Notes: generated from the letters alone by a model not told the origin. Counted from the stretch's first letter, positions 1 through 6,630 are shown. The stretch is DNA of 8,795 nucleotides from Clostridia bacterium (GCA_017938785.1 JAGBAU010000176.1:1-8795), one strand, 5' to 3'. Program-made: numbers and translations.

Positions 1-1170
1 GCAACGGTTACCTCCCTGGAGACCCAGCTGGTTGAGGTTCAGGCTGAAAGCCAGAGCAATGAAGAGGCCAAGCTGACTGCCGAAGCCACCATTTCCACCA
101 TGGCAACTGCCGCCCTGGATTATGAAACCCGCATTGCTGAGTTGGAGAGCGCTGCCGCTGCAGCCGAGGCCCGCATTGCTGAGCTCACCCTGGCCGTTGA
201 AGCTGTGGAAGCTGCCGCCCAGAGTGTTGCTCCCGCCACAGAAGCCGATGCTGCTGTTGTTGAAGCAGAAGAAGAAACCGCAGCCGAGGTGACGGAAGCT
301 CCCGAAGTGGTTGTGCCCGAGATTGAGGTTCCTGTTGTGGATACCCCTGCCATTCTCGAAAATGCAGCCCAGGTAAACGTGGATGAAATCTACGAGGATA
401 TCGATAAGATCGTTGCAAGCAGCGAAGAAGAGATGAACGACGAGGAGAAGGTTGAAGCCCTCAACGCCCTCAAGACCGAGCTGGGCGTATATGTGGAAGA
501 GCTGAACGCTGCCCTGGCGGAAATTTCCGCCCAGGAGGCTGCACTGATTGCATCTGCCGACAGCATCACCGCTCTGGAAGCCGAACTCGTAGCTGCTCAG
601 GACAGTGTCAATGCCCTCAACGACGCCATCGCCGCCAGCCAGGGCACCATCGCCGACCTGGAAGCCCAGGTTGCAGCCCTGAACGATCAGAATGCCAGCG
701 ATTCCGCAGAGGCCCAGGCTCAGATTGCTGCCCTCACTGCCGAAATTGAAGCAGAAAAGGCCAAGGCCGAAGAGCTGACCGCCGAACTGGCTGCAGCCAA
801 GGCTCTGCTGGAGAAGCACCTGGCAGAGCTGGAGGTTTACAAACTGGCCCGTGATCTGGGCGCAGGAGAAGCCTACACCGCATCCATCCTGGATGAAACT
901 GTGGCAGTTGCCGCAGACGGCGTGACCGCCCAGTGGAATTACACCAACGATACCATCAGCGGCAATGCCGTTGTGATTACCATCCTGGTGGACGGCGAAG
1001 AGATTTATCGCTCCGAAGCCCTGAAGCCCGGTGAGAGCATCTCCCAGTTCCAGCTGGCCAAGGCCCTGGAAGCCGGCGCCTATGAGGCCGTTGCCGTGAC
1101 CGGCGTTTACGGTACCGATGGCAGCTTCGTGCACTCCACCCGCGTGCCCGTTGCGGTTCAGGTGGGTTAA
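1..1170 (+). CDS. Ala/Glu-rich coiled-coil protein with C-terminal beta domain (5' partial)
   Basis: The reading frame is open from base 1, so the true start lies outside the window; the first Met at base 100 is internal to a helix and is not a convincing start. The 389 visible residues show heptad-like Ala/Leu/Glu coiled coil (about 1-70), a Val/Pro/Glu-rich non-helical linker (about 75-115), a second long coiled coil (about 125-280), and a final domain of about 95 residues rich in beta strands (about 295-389). The end domain contains EALKPGESISQF and later GAYEAVAV, resembling small immunoglobulin-like domains common at the ends of Clostridia surface proteins. Such architecture fits an extracytoplasmic or structural protein, but no signal peptide or anchor is visible because the N-terminus is missing. 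There are no catalytic motifs. A strong terminator follows directly. The function is unknown; I am confident that it is a real gene and unsure of its role. Confidence 0.85.
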   Translation, partial: ATVTSLETQLVEVQAESQSNEEAKLTAEATISTMATAALDYETRIAELESAAAAAEARIAELTLAVEAVEAAAQSVAPATEADAAVVEAEEETAAEVTEAPEVVVPEIEVPVVDTPAILENAAQVNVDEIYEDIDKIVASSEEEMNDEEKVEALNALKTELGVYVEELNAALAEISAQEAALIASADSITALEAELVAAQDSVNALNDAIAASQGTIADLEAQVAALNDQNASDSAEAQAQIAALTAEIEAEKAKAEELTAELAAAKALLEKHLAELEVYKLARDLGAGEAYTASILDETVAVAADGVTAQWNYTNDTISGNAVVITILVDGEEIYRSEALKPGESISQFQLAKALEAGAYEAVAVTGVYGTDGSFVHSTRVPVAVQVG

Positions 1171-1181
1171 TTGAAAAGATA

Positions 1182-1212
1182 CAGGCCGGCGCATTTGCGC
1201 CGGCCTGTTTTT
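1182..1212 (+). terminator. Intrinsic terminator of the coiled-coil gene
   Basis: A perfect 11-bp stem (CAGGCCGGCGC with GCGCCGGCCTG, 1182-1192 and 1197-1207) closes a 4-nt ATTT loop and is followed by five T. It begins 12 nt after the TAA stop. This is a textbook Rho-independent terminator for the plus-strand gene. Confidence 0.93.
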
Positions 1213-1213
1213 G

Positions 1214-1250
1214 CAAAATCAAAAGCGCGGAAACTTTCCGCGCTTTTGAT
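1214..1250 (-). terminator. Intrinsic terminator of the 180-aa hypothetical gene
   Basis: A perfect 16-bp inverted repeat (1218-1233 and 1235-1250) has a single central base, so the real loop must open to 3-5 nt. It sits 2 nt beyond the TAA stop of the minus-strand gene. Read on the minus strand it ends in TTTTGATTTTGC, a usable U-rich tail. Together with the adjacent plus-strand terminator it insulates the two convergent genes. Confidence 0.85.
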
Positions 1251-1252
1251 GC

Positions 1253-1795
1253 TTATGCCATATAATAGGTTGCCAGAGCGTTTTCAATCTTGGAGAGAAC
1301 GCCGGGTTCAATGGGCATCAGATCCCAGATGAGGTTGGCGTCGCCGCGGCGGCGCTTAGTCTTGATCAGGGGGTTCTTCTTCAGCGGGCATTCCAGCCAG
1401 GAAGTGCGGCCGGCGACCACGGGCATCTTCGCTACGCTGCCATCAGACAGGGTGAAGAACAGGTTGAAGCCCTTGGCGCCCTTGGTGCCGAAGCCGAATG
1501 CGCCGTTCAGGCCGGTGCCCTTTTCGAAAACATCCTCGCGTTCCACCTGCAGGGCGTCCTGAACATCGATGATGAAATCGTTGTCGGAGCCGAATGCGGG
1601 GCCTACAACGACGGCATACTTGCCGTTGTGGCGGGCCAGTGCGGTAAAGCTGCCATCTTCGCAGGAGCAGAACAGCATGCGCTCCGGCTTAAAGTTCATC
1701 TTTTCAAGCTTTGCGGCAAAGAGAACGCGGCGGTCCTCCAGAAGTCTCAGATTTTCTTTGCGCTGTTTTTCAGCGTTATTATCGAACAAAGGCAT
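1253..1795 (-). CDS. Hypothetical 180-aa soluble protein
   Basis: I do not recognise this family. The protein has no signal peptide or membrane segment. It starts with a charged helical stretch (about residues 8-35, many Lys/Arg/Glu), then an alternating hydrophobic region that looks like a mainly beta or alpha/beta domain (CEDGSFTALARHNGKYAVVV, about 45-65), a Gly/Phe-rich segment (LNGAFGFGTKGAKGFNLFF), and a basic KTKRRRGDAN patch near residue 150 before a final helix. The start is well supported: AGGAGG (1803-1808) lies 7 nt upstream of ATG, and an extended -10 promoter lies just beyond. It is a single-gene unit, divergent from the SH3b/propeller gene and convergent with the coiled-coil gene. 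The basic patch could suit nucleic acid or phosphate binding, but that is only a guess. Gene reality is secure; function is open. Confidence 0.88.
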   Translation of the reverse strand: MPLFDNNAEKQRKENLRLLEDRRVLFAAKLEKMNFKPERMLFCSCEDGSFTALARHNGKYAVVVGPAFGSDNDFIIDVQDALQVEREDVFEKGTGLNGAFGFGTKGAKGFNLFFTLSDGSVAKMPVVAGRTSWLECPLKKNPLIKTKRRRGDANLIWDLMPIEPGVLSKIENALATYYMA

Positions 1796-1831
1796 GCCTC
1801 GTCCTCCTCTATTTCTTTCTGATTATTTTGT

Positions 1832-1860
1832 ATTATAGCAAATGCAAAAATGAAATGCAA
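1832..1860 (-). promoter_or_regulatory. Sigma-A type promoter for the 180-aa hypothetical gene
   Basis: On the minus strand there is TTGCAT (1855-1860), a 17-bp spacer, and a perfect TATAAT (1832-1837) preceded by TGC, an extended -10 element. Upstream of the -35 (about 1861-1890) the DNA is A/T-tract rich and could act as an UP element. The leader to the ATG is short, about 30 nt. Confidence 0.85.
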
Positions 1861-1936
1861 TGAAAAACCATTTTATTTCAAAAAAACGGGAGCTTTTTAT
1901 GCTGTTTTTTCGTCTAAAGATCGTCTGGTTCAGCGG

Positions 1937-1965
1937 TTGAGTATCCGATAAAAGTGTGGTATACT
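1937..1965 (+). promoter_or_regulatory. Sigma-A type promoter for the propeller/SH3b gene
   Basis: TTGAGT (1937-1942), a 17-bp spacer and TATACT (1960-1965) with TGG directly before it give an extended -10 promoter. Transcription would start near 1972, giving a leader of about 60 nt. The -35 elements of this and the divergent promoter are about 76 bp apart, leaving room for shared regulation. Confidence 0.82.
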
Positions 1966-2034
1966 TATAGAATAGGATAGTTCCGCTGCAAACTATACAT
2001 AAGCGGCGAAGCATACAACAGAGGAGGATTTAAG

Positions 2035-4113
2035 ATGCGCAAGTTAATTACCTGGTTATTGATTGCGCTGATGGCACTGCAGTGCGTGGCCTTTGCAGAA
2101 ACTTCTGCAAATACCGTCGCTACGGCTGTGAACGGCGGCGACATGGTGCGCACGGCAACTGACATTTACATGGCAATTCCTGCGGGCGAGCGCGAAATGC
2201 TGGTTCGTATTCCCCTGGCGGGCGGCGACCCCGTGTGCGTGGATCGTGCGGATCACTTTGAGGATCTGATGCCCTATGCAGGCGGCGTGGCTTATCTGAA
2301 GACCACCGACGGTTCCTCTGCCATTATGAACTGTGTTGGCAACAACACCAGCACCATCTATGGCTTTGGCGCCAATACTGCCAGCAGCCTTTCTTCCTAT
2401 GGCGGAAAGCTCCTGGTGCTCACCGACGGCCTGCTCCACTCCATCGAGCCCGGCACCCAGCTGTGCCTGAAGCTCTCCGGCGCACAGATGCTGGATTATG
2501 TTCTGGGCGAAGGCTGCGCTTACTTCCTGTCCGGCGGCGACCGCATGGAATACACCGCCCAGCTCGAAGGCGATACCACCGCCGTCAAGCAGGCAGGCTG
2601 CGTCTATCGTCTGGATCTCAACAGCGGTGAAACTACCCTGCTGCTCAAGTCCGGCGGTGAACATCTGAAGATTTCCGGCATCAACCTGTACTTCCACAAC
2701 CTGGCAGACGCCTACGCAGTGCGCTCCCAGGATGCGGCAGACCTGCTTGGCCGCGTGTACAGCATGGATGTGCAGCTCAAGACCCTTGAGGGCGAATGCA
2801 CCGAACCCGATAACGGCTTCTGGCCCCTGGACAAGGGACTGGCCGTTTGGTACAACGGCGCTGTGAATATGGAATCCGAAGCCGGTACCCTGGCTCTGTA
2901 CACCCCCGAAGCGGATGCAGTTGTGGTTTCTGACGGCACCTCCCTCTATTTCTGGGAGAGCGGCAAGCAGACCCTGACCCAGGTTTCCTCCAGCGGCGAA
3001 GTTACCGTGATTTACACCGGCGATCTGACCGCAGCCATGGATGCTTCCCTGATCGTTCCCGATCCCACTGCAACTGTTGAACCCTCCGCAGAGCCGGAAT
3101 CCGATACGGATGAAAGCGGCAATGCAGCCTGGTTTGAACAGTTCATGGAGAATAAGCAGCTGGCTTCCGGCGGCAGCTCTTCTTCGGGCAGTTCCTCCAA
3201 CGCTTCCAAGCCGAAGGCAACTCCCATCGGCGTGACCCCCACGCCCATCCCGGCAGCCACCCGCGCTCCCAGCCTGGGCAGCACCGGCGACGCCTTCGTC
3301 GATAACGTTACTTCCGGCGGTTCCGGCAGCACCTCTTCCGGTTCCTCTTCCTCCGGCAATCAGTCTTCCGGCAATACCTACAGCATCAGCTATAAGTATG
3401 TGAAGGTTACCGGCGGCACCGTGAATATCCGCTCCAAGGCCGGTATGAACGGCAGCGTGCTCACCAGTGTGAACCAGGGTGCAGTTATCTCCTGCCTGGG
3501 CGTTGCCTCCAAGGACTCCAGCGGCATGACCTGGTATAAGGTTAAGGCCAATGGCAAGACCGGTTGGATCTCCAGCCGCTATGCCAAGAAGGCCAGCGCC
3601 CCCTCAGCAAGCTCCAGTTCCAGCTCCAGCGGTCCCGAAGTGGGCATGAGCGGCAAGTATGTGAAGGCTTCCACCGGCAGCGTCACCCTGCGCTCCAAGC
3701 CCAACCTGAACGGCACTGCTCTGGATACGATCGCCAAGGGTAAGACTGTAACCTTCCTGAACAAGGCCTCCACCGACTCCCGCGGCGTGGTCTGGTTCAA
3801 GGTTAAGTACAACGGCAAGACCGGCTGGGTCTCCTCCAAGTACACCAAGGTGACCGATTCCGCAGGCTCTGCCACTACCTCCGGCGGTGGCTCCAGCTCC
3901 ACCTCCGGCAGCAAGGTCAAGGTTGTGGGCGGCGATGTTACCATCCGCGCCAAGGCCAACAAGACCAGCAATAAGCTCGGCTACATCAAGTCCGGCAATA
4001 CCGCTACCTACCTGGGCAAGTCCTCCGTCGACTCCCGCGGCATCCGCTGGTATTATGTTGAGTACAAGGGCACCAAGGGTTGGGTATCCTCCATGTACTC
4101 CAAGCTGGTATAA
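2035..4113 (+). CDS. Secreted protein: beta-propeller-like region plus three SH3b domains
   Basis: The 692-aa protein starts at an ATG 7 nt after AGGAGG (2022-2027). Residues 1-21 are a Sec signal peptide (basic MRK, hydrophobic core, likely cut after VAFA). Residues about 22-335 are made of short repeated beta-strand motifs (for example DIYMAIP, GGVAYLK, GKLLVLTDG, GCAYFLSGG, TSLYFWESG) typical of a beta-propeller of the DUF5050/LRP1-like kind; this fold call is inference. Residues about 336-452 are a Ser/Gly/Pro/Thr linker with a short helical island (NAAWFEQFMENKQLASG). Three SH3b domains follow (about 453-521, 540-606, 626-692), each with the V-N/T-x-R-x-K pattern and a G-W-[IV]-S-S-x-Y end. 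SH3b domains usually bind peptidoglycan or wall polymers. There is no LPXTG motif or catalytic domain, so a wall-bound scaffold or sensor is more likely than an enzyme. Confidence 0.9.
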   Translation: MRKLITWLLIALMALQCVAFAETSANTVATAVNGGDMVRTATDIYMAIPAGEREMLVRIPLAGGDPVCVDRADHFEDLMPYAGGVAYLKTTDGSSAIMNCVGNNTSTIYGFGANTASSLSSYGGKLLVLTDGLLHSIEPGTQLCLKLSGAQMLDYVLGEGCAYFLSGGDRMEYTAQLEGDTTAVKQAGCVYRLDLNSGETTLLLKSGGEHLKISGINLYFHNLADAYAVRSQDAADLLGRVYSMDVQLKTLEGECTEPDNGFWPLDKGLAVWYNGAVNMESEAGTLALYTPEADAVVVSDGTSLYFWESGKQTLTQVSSSGEVTVIYTGDLTAAMDASLIVPDPTATVEPSAEPESDTDESGNAAWFEQFMENKQLASGGSSSSGSSSNASKPKATPIGVTPTPIPAATRAPSLGSTGDAFVDNVTSGGSGSTSSGSSSSGNQSSGNTYSISYKYVKVTGGTVNIRSKAGMNGSVLTSVNQGAVISCLGVASKDSSGMTWYKVKANGKTGWISSRYAKKASAPSASSSSSSSGPEVGMSGKYVKASTGSVTLRSKPNLNGTALDTIAKGKTVTFLNKASTDSRGVVWFKVKYNGKTGWVSSKYTKVTDSAGSATTSGGGSSSTSGSKVKVVGGDVTIRAKANKTSNKLGYIKSGNTATYLGKSSVDSRGIRWYYVEYKGTKGWVSSMYSKLV

Positions 4114-4125
4114 AACGATCCATCC

Positions 4126-4158
4126 AAGACCGTCGCAATTTGCGGCGGTCTTTCTTTT
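4126..4158 (+). terminator. Intrinsic terminator of the propeller/SH3b gene
   Basis: A 12-bp stem (AAGACCGTCGCA at 4126-4137 with TGCGGCGGTCTT at 4141-4152, one G-T wobble) closes a 3-nt loop and runs into TTTCTTTT. It lies 12 nt after the TAA stop. Confidence 0.9.
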
Positions 4159-4198
4159 GACCTAAATGTGACAAATGTCTAAATAAATTCATAATGTA

Positions 4199-4227
4199 TT
4201 CTCACCATAAACTAAATATGGTATAAT
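4199..4227 (+). promoter_or_regulatory. Extended -10 promoter for the C39-like/SH3b gene
   Basis: A perfect TATAAT (4222-4227) is preceded by TGG (extended -10). A weak -35, TTCTCA (4199-4204), sits at a 17-bp spacing. The weak -35 is compensated by the extended -10. Transcription would start near 4234, giving a leader of about 88 nt. The ribosome site AAAGGA (4308-4313) is 8 nt before the ATG. Confidence 0.82.
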
Positions 4228-4321
4228 GCAGATTAGGAATTCTTTAGGATTCCGGGTCGGCAGACATAAAGTATATGTGCAAAAACCAGATCGTATTCTT
4301 TTGAAATAAAGGATGATGTAA

Positions 4322-6610
4322 ATGAAATCTAAAAGCGGAAAGCGAGGGCTGGCAATATTGCTGGCTGTGTTGCTGTGCTTTTCCAATGTAGCTTTTAATT
4401 GCGTATTTGCAGAGGAAAATTCCCCTGTTGAGGAAGCCCCCAAGCAGGAAACCCCTAAGCAGGAGGCCCCCAACCAGGAAGCCCCCAAGCAGGAAGCCCC
4501 CAAGCAGGAAGCCCTCAAGCAGGAGGCCCCTAAGCAGGAGGAGGCTCCCAAGCAGGAGGCCCCCGAGCAGGAGGAAGCTTCCAAGCAGGAGGAGGCCCCC
4601 AAGCAGGAAGAGGCCCCCAAGCAGGAGGAGGCCCCCAAGCAGGAGGCCCCCGAGCAGGAGGAAGCTCCCAAGCAGGAGGAGGCCCCTAAACAGGAGGAAG
4701 CTCCCAAGCAGGAGGAGCCCCCCAAACAGGAGGAAACCCCGGATGCATCCCCCCAGCAGCCGGAAACAGATGAACCTTCCGCGGAAGAATCTCAGGTTCC
4801 TGTTGTGCTGCCTACGGATACCCCGGAATCCACTGAAATTCCGGAGAATCCGGAGCAGGATGCACAGCCTGAAGATCCTGAAGTAACCCCGGATCCGGAT
4901 GCAAGCGTTGAACCGACGCCCACCGTGAAGCCTACTCCCACCCCGGAATCTGTGCCCAGCTTCGAGATGCGAGGCCGCAGCAAGAATTGGTCGGATCTGC
5001 ATCTGGATCCCGATTACCTGTCCATTCCCTCCGATGGAATGCCGATTCCGCTTCTGTATCAGTTCGATTACAAAAAGACCGTGTGCCGCGTGGAAGGCGA
5101 TTCCAAGAGCGTAGCCACTTCCGGCTGCGGTGCAGCGGCAGCTTCCATGCTGATTGCTTATATACGCGAAAACTATGACCAGACGCCCTACACCCTGTTC
5201 TATTATGCGGCAGATAATGGTTGGTATCGCGGCGATGGTCTCGATTATGATGGAATTCGCAATCTGCTGATCCGGCATGGTGTGGATACGCGCCTGTTGG
5301 GCGTCAGCAGTGACGGCATCATTTCCGCACTGAAGGAAAACCGCCCCATCATCATCAAGATGGGCCCCGGCACCTTTACCGATGGCGGCCATTATATTGT
5401 GCTGCGCGGCCTGGATGAGGATGGCAAGGTGCTGGTCAACGATCCCAATAGCTCCGGCCGCAGCCAGCGCAGCTACTCTGCAAGTCTGATTGCGCGCGAA
5501 TGTAAGAGCAGGCATATGATCGTGGCCTATACCCTGCCGGGTGAAGCTGTTGAAGCGAGAGAGACCCAACAGGAAACTGCGGCAGAGACCGTTGCAGAAG
5601 AGCCTGTGGTTTCCGTAGAAGAGACGCCTGCACCGGCGGAGGAAACGCCTGTAGAAGCCCGCGCAGTGGAAACCTCTGCAACAGAGGACGGCGAATTCGA
5701 AGAGCGCTACCTGGCAGCCGTAAACTACAAGAGCGTGAACCTGCGCGAAGCACCGGTGGACGGCCTGGTTGCCACCTCCGTGAAGGAGGGCACCATTCTG
5801 TGCGTCACGGACGAAGTGAACGCCGGCGGCCGCGTATGGTGCGCAGTGGAATACCAGGGCAAGACGCTGTACATCCGCGGGGATATGATCACCGCTGACG
5901 GCGTGGATATGACCATGGACGAGTACGACGCCCAGGCGGCTGAGTCGGAGCCTGCTGCTGAGCCGGAGCCTGTGGCTGAGCCCATGGAAGAGGAAGCTCC
6001 GACTCCTGCAGCTGAACGGGTTTCCGCTACCGAAGACGGCGAATTTGAAGAGCGCTACCTGGCAGCCGTAAACTACAAGAGCGTGAACCTGCGCGAAGCG
6101 CCGGTGGACGGCCTGGTTGCCACCTCCGTGAAGGAGGGCACCATTCTGTGCGTCACGGACGAAGTGAACGCCGGCGGCCGCGTATGGTGCGCGGTGGAAT
6201 ACCAGGGTAAGACGCTGTACATCCGTGGGGATATGATCACCGCTGACGGCGTGAATATGACCATGGACGAATATGGCGCCCAGGCAGCAGAGACCGAGCC
6301 GGAGCCTGCGGCCGAGCCGGAAAATATGGTTGAGCGCATGGGAGAGGAAGCTGCGGAGCAGCTCCCTGCAACCGAGGACGGCGAGTTTGCGGGCAGCTAC
6401 CTGGCAGCCGTAAACTATAAGAGCGTGAACCTGCGCGATAAGCCGGGCACAGATAAGATGAAGAGCCTGGTTGTGACCTCCGTAAAGGAAGGCACCACGC
6501 TGTGCGTCGTGGGAGAAGAAGTGGATGAGGATGGCCGCGTATGGTGCGCGGTGCTCTACCAGAAGCAGACGCTCTACATCCGCGGCGATATGCTCACGGT
6601 TCTGAACTGA
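4322..6610 (+). CDS. Secreted C39-like cysteine peptidase with KQE repeats and three SH3b domains
   Basis: The 762-aa protein has a Sec signal peptide (residues 1-30, likely cut after CVFA), an 18-unit KQE-rich repeat (39-138), and an acidic Pro/Thr linker (about 139-225, with EPTPTVKPTPTPE). A peptidase C39-like domain follows (about 234-400): Cys269 in TSGCGAAAASM, His357 in GGHYIVLRG, Asp374 in VNDPN, and Gln247 as a possible oxyanion residue. Spacing and motifs fit the Peptidase_C39_2 group of papain-fold enzymes; the substrate is unknown. A second Glu/Pro-rich linker (about 403-452) leads to three SH3b repeats starting near residues 453, 569 and 683, each with a VNLR motif and a YIRGDM end. 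The likely role is a wall-attached peptidase acting on surface proteins or peptidoglycan peptides. There is no ABC transporter part, so it is not a bacteriocin exporter. It has its own promoter downstream of the other SH3b gene. Confidence 0.9.
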   Translation: MKSKSGKRGLAILLAVLLCFSNVAFNCVFAEENSPVEEAPKQETPKQEAPNQEAPKQEAPKQEALKQEAPKQEEAPKQEAPEQEEASKQEEAPKQEEAPKQEEAPKQEAPEQEEAPKQEEAPKQEEAPKQEEPPKQEETPDASPQQPETDEPSAEESQVPVVLPTDTPESTEIPENPEQDAQPEDPEVTPDPDASVEPTPTVKPTPTPESVPSFEMRGRSKNWSDLHLDPDYLSIPSDGMPIPLLYQFDYKKTVCRVEGDSKSVATSGCGAAAASMLIAYIRENYDQTPYTLFYYAADNGWYRGDGLDYDGIRNLLIRHGVDTRLLGVSSDGIISALKENRPIIIKMGPGTFTDGGHYIVLRGLDEDGKVLVNDPNSSGRSQRSYSASLIARECKSRHMIVAYTLPGEAVEARETQQETAAETVAEEPVVSVEETPAPAEETPVEARAVETSATEDGEFEERYLAAVNYKSVNLREAPVDGLVATSVKEGTILCVTDEVNAGGRVWCAVEYQGKTLYIRGDMITADGVDMTMDEYDAQAAESEPAAEPEPVAEPMEEEAPTPAAERVSATEDGEFEERYLAAVNYKSVNLREAPVDGLVATSVKEGTILCVTDEVNAGGRVWCAVEYQGKTLYIRGDMITADGVNMTMDEYGAQAAETEPEPAAEPENMVERMGEEAAEQLPATEDGEFAGSYLAAVNYKSVNLRDKPGTDKMKSLVVTSVKEGTTLCVVGEEVDEDGRVWCAVLYQKQTLYIRGDMLTVLN
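4436..4735 (+). repeat. 18-unit KQE-rich coding repeat (5-6 residue units)
   Basis: One hundred codons encode 18 units of the type APKQE or APKQEE with single-residue variants (TPKQE, APNQE, ALKQE, APEQEE, ASKQEE, PPKQEE). The array stays in frame, with units of 15 or 18 bp. The sequence predicts an extended, highly charged, Pro-spaced stalk after the signal peptide, as in wall-spanning regions of Gram-positive surface proteins. Slipped-strand length change is likely. Confidence 0.95.
4544..4717 (+). repeat. 87-bp higher-order tandem duplication inside the KQE repeat
   Basis: Bases 4544-4630 and 4631-4717 each encode 29 residues with the same order of unit lengths (5, 6, 6, 6, 6) and the same APEQEE variant in second place. 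The two translations differ only by Ser versus Pro in the third unit. This shows duplication of a block, not only of single units. Confidence 0.88.
5678..6607 (+). repeat. Three SH3b repeats, the first two nearly identical
   Basis: Units begin at 5678, 6026 and 6368 (periods 348 and 342 bp). Each starts with the ATEDGEF sequence and has VNLR, WCAV and YIRGDM motifs. I count 9 mismatches over 240 aligned bases between 5701-5940 and 6049-6288. The third copy is clearly diverged and has a longer loop after VNLR (RDKPGTDKMKS), with 5 more residues than copies one and two. Confidence 0.93.
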
Positions 6611-6630
6611 GAATTACATCCATAAAGAAA

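Noticed and set aside
2035..2100. Possible lipoprotein signal (ALQC in the propeller protein, AFNC in the C39-like protein)
   Set aside because: The residue before Cys is Gln or Asn rather than Gly, Ala or Ser, and in each case a normal signal peptidase I site ending in FA follows a few residues later.
2056..2697. 213-codon minus-strand frame opposite the propeller region
   Set aside because: It is a shadow of the real secreted protein gene with no domain signal or ribosome site.
4157..4185. Second promoter before the C39-like gene (TTGACC with TAAATA)
   Set aside because: The -10 matches poorly and the -35 overlaps the T-run of the upstream terminator. The extended TATAAT at 4222 is far better.
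4189..4725. Minus-strand frame encoding repeats of SSCLGA type, resembling a Cys-rich repeat protein
   Set aside because: It is another antisense reading of the same coding repeat. The periodicity comes from the plus-strand protein.
4436..4735. Possible CRISPR-like or minisatellite array
   Set aside because: Units are 15 or 18 bp with no unique spacers, and they stay in frame inside a coding region; this is a protein repeat.
5030..5530. Bacteriocin-processing C39 peptidase (double-glycine leader cleavage)
   Set aside because: Those enzymes are N-terminal domains of ABC transporters and act in the cytoplasm. Here there is a Sec signal and SH3b tail, no transporter domain, and no small leader peptide gene nearby.
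4244..5569. Long minus-strand open frame (441 codons) opposite the C39-like gene, rich in Gly/Leu/Phe
   Set aside because: Its low-complexity part is the reverse complement of the KQE repeat. No ribosome site was evident, and the plus-strand frame has a promoter, signal peptide and recognisable domains.
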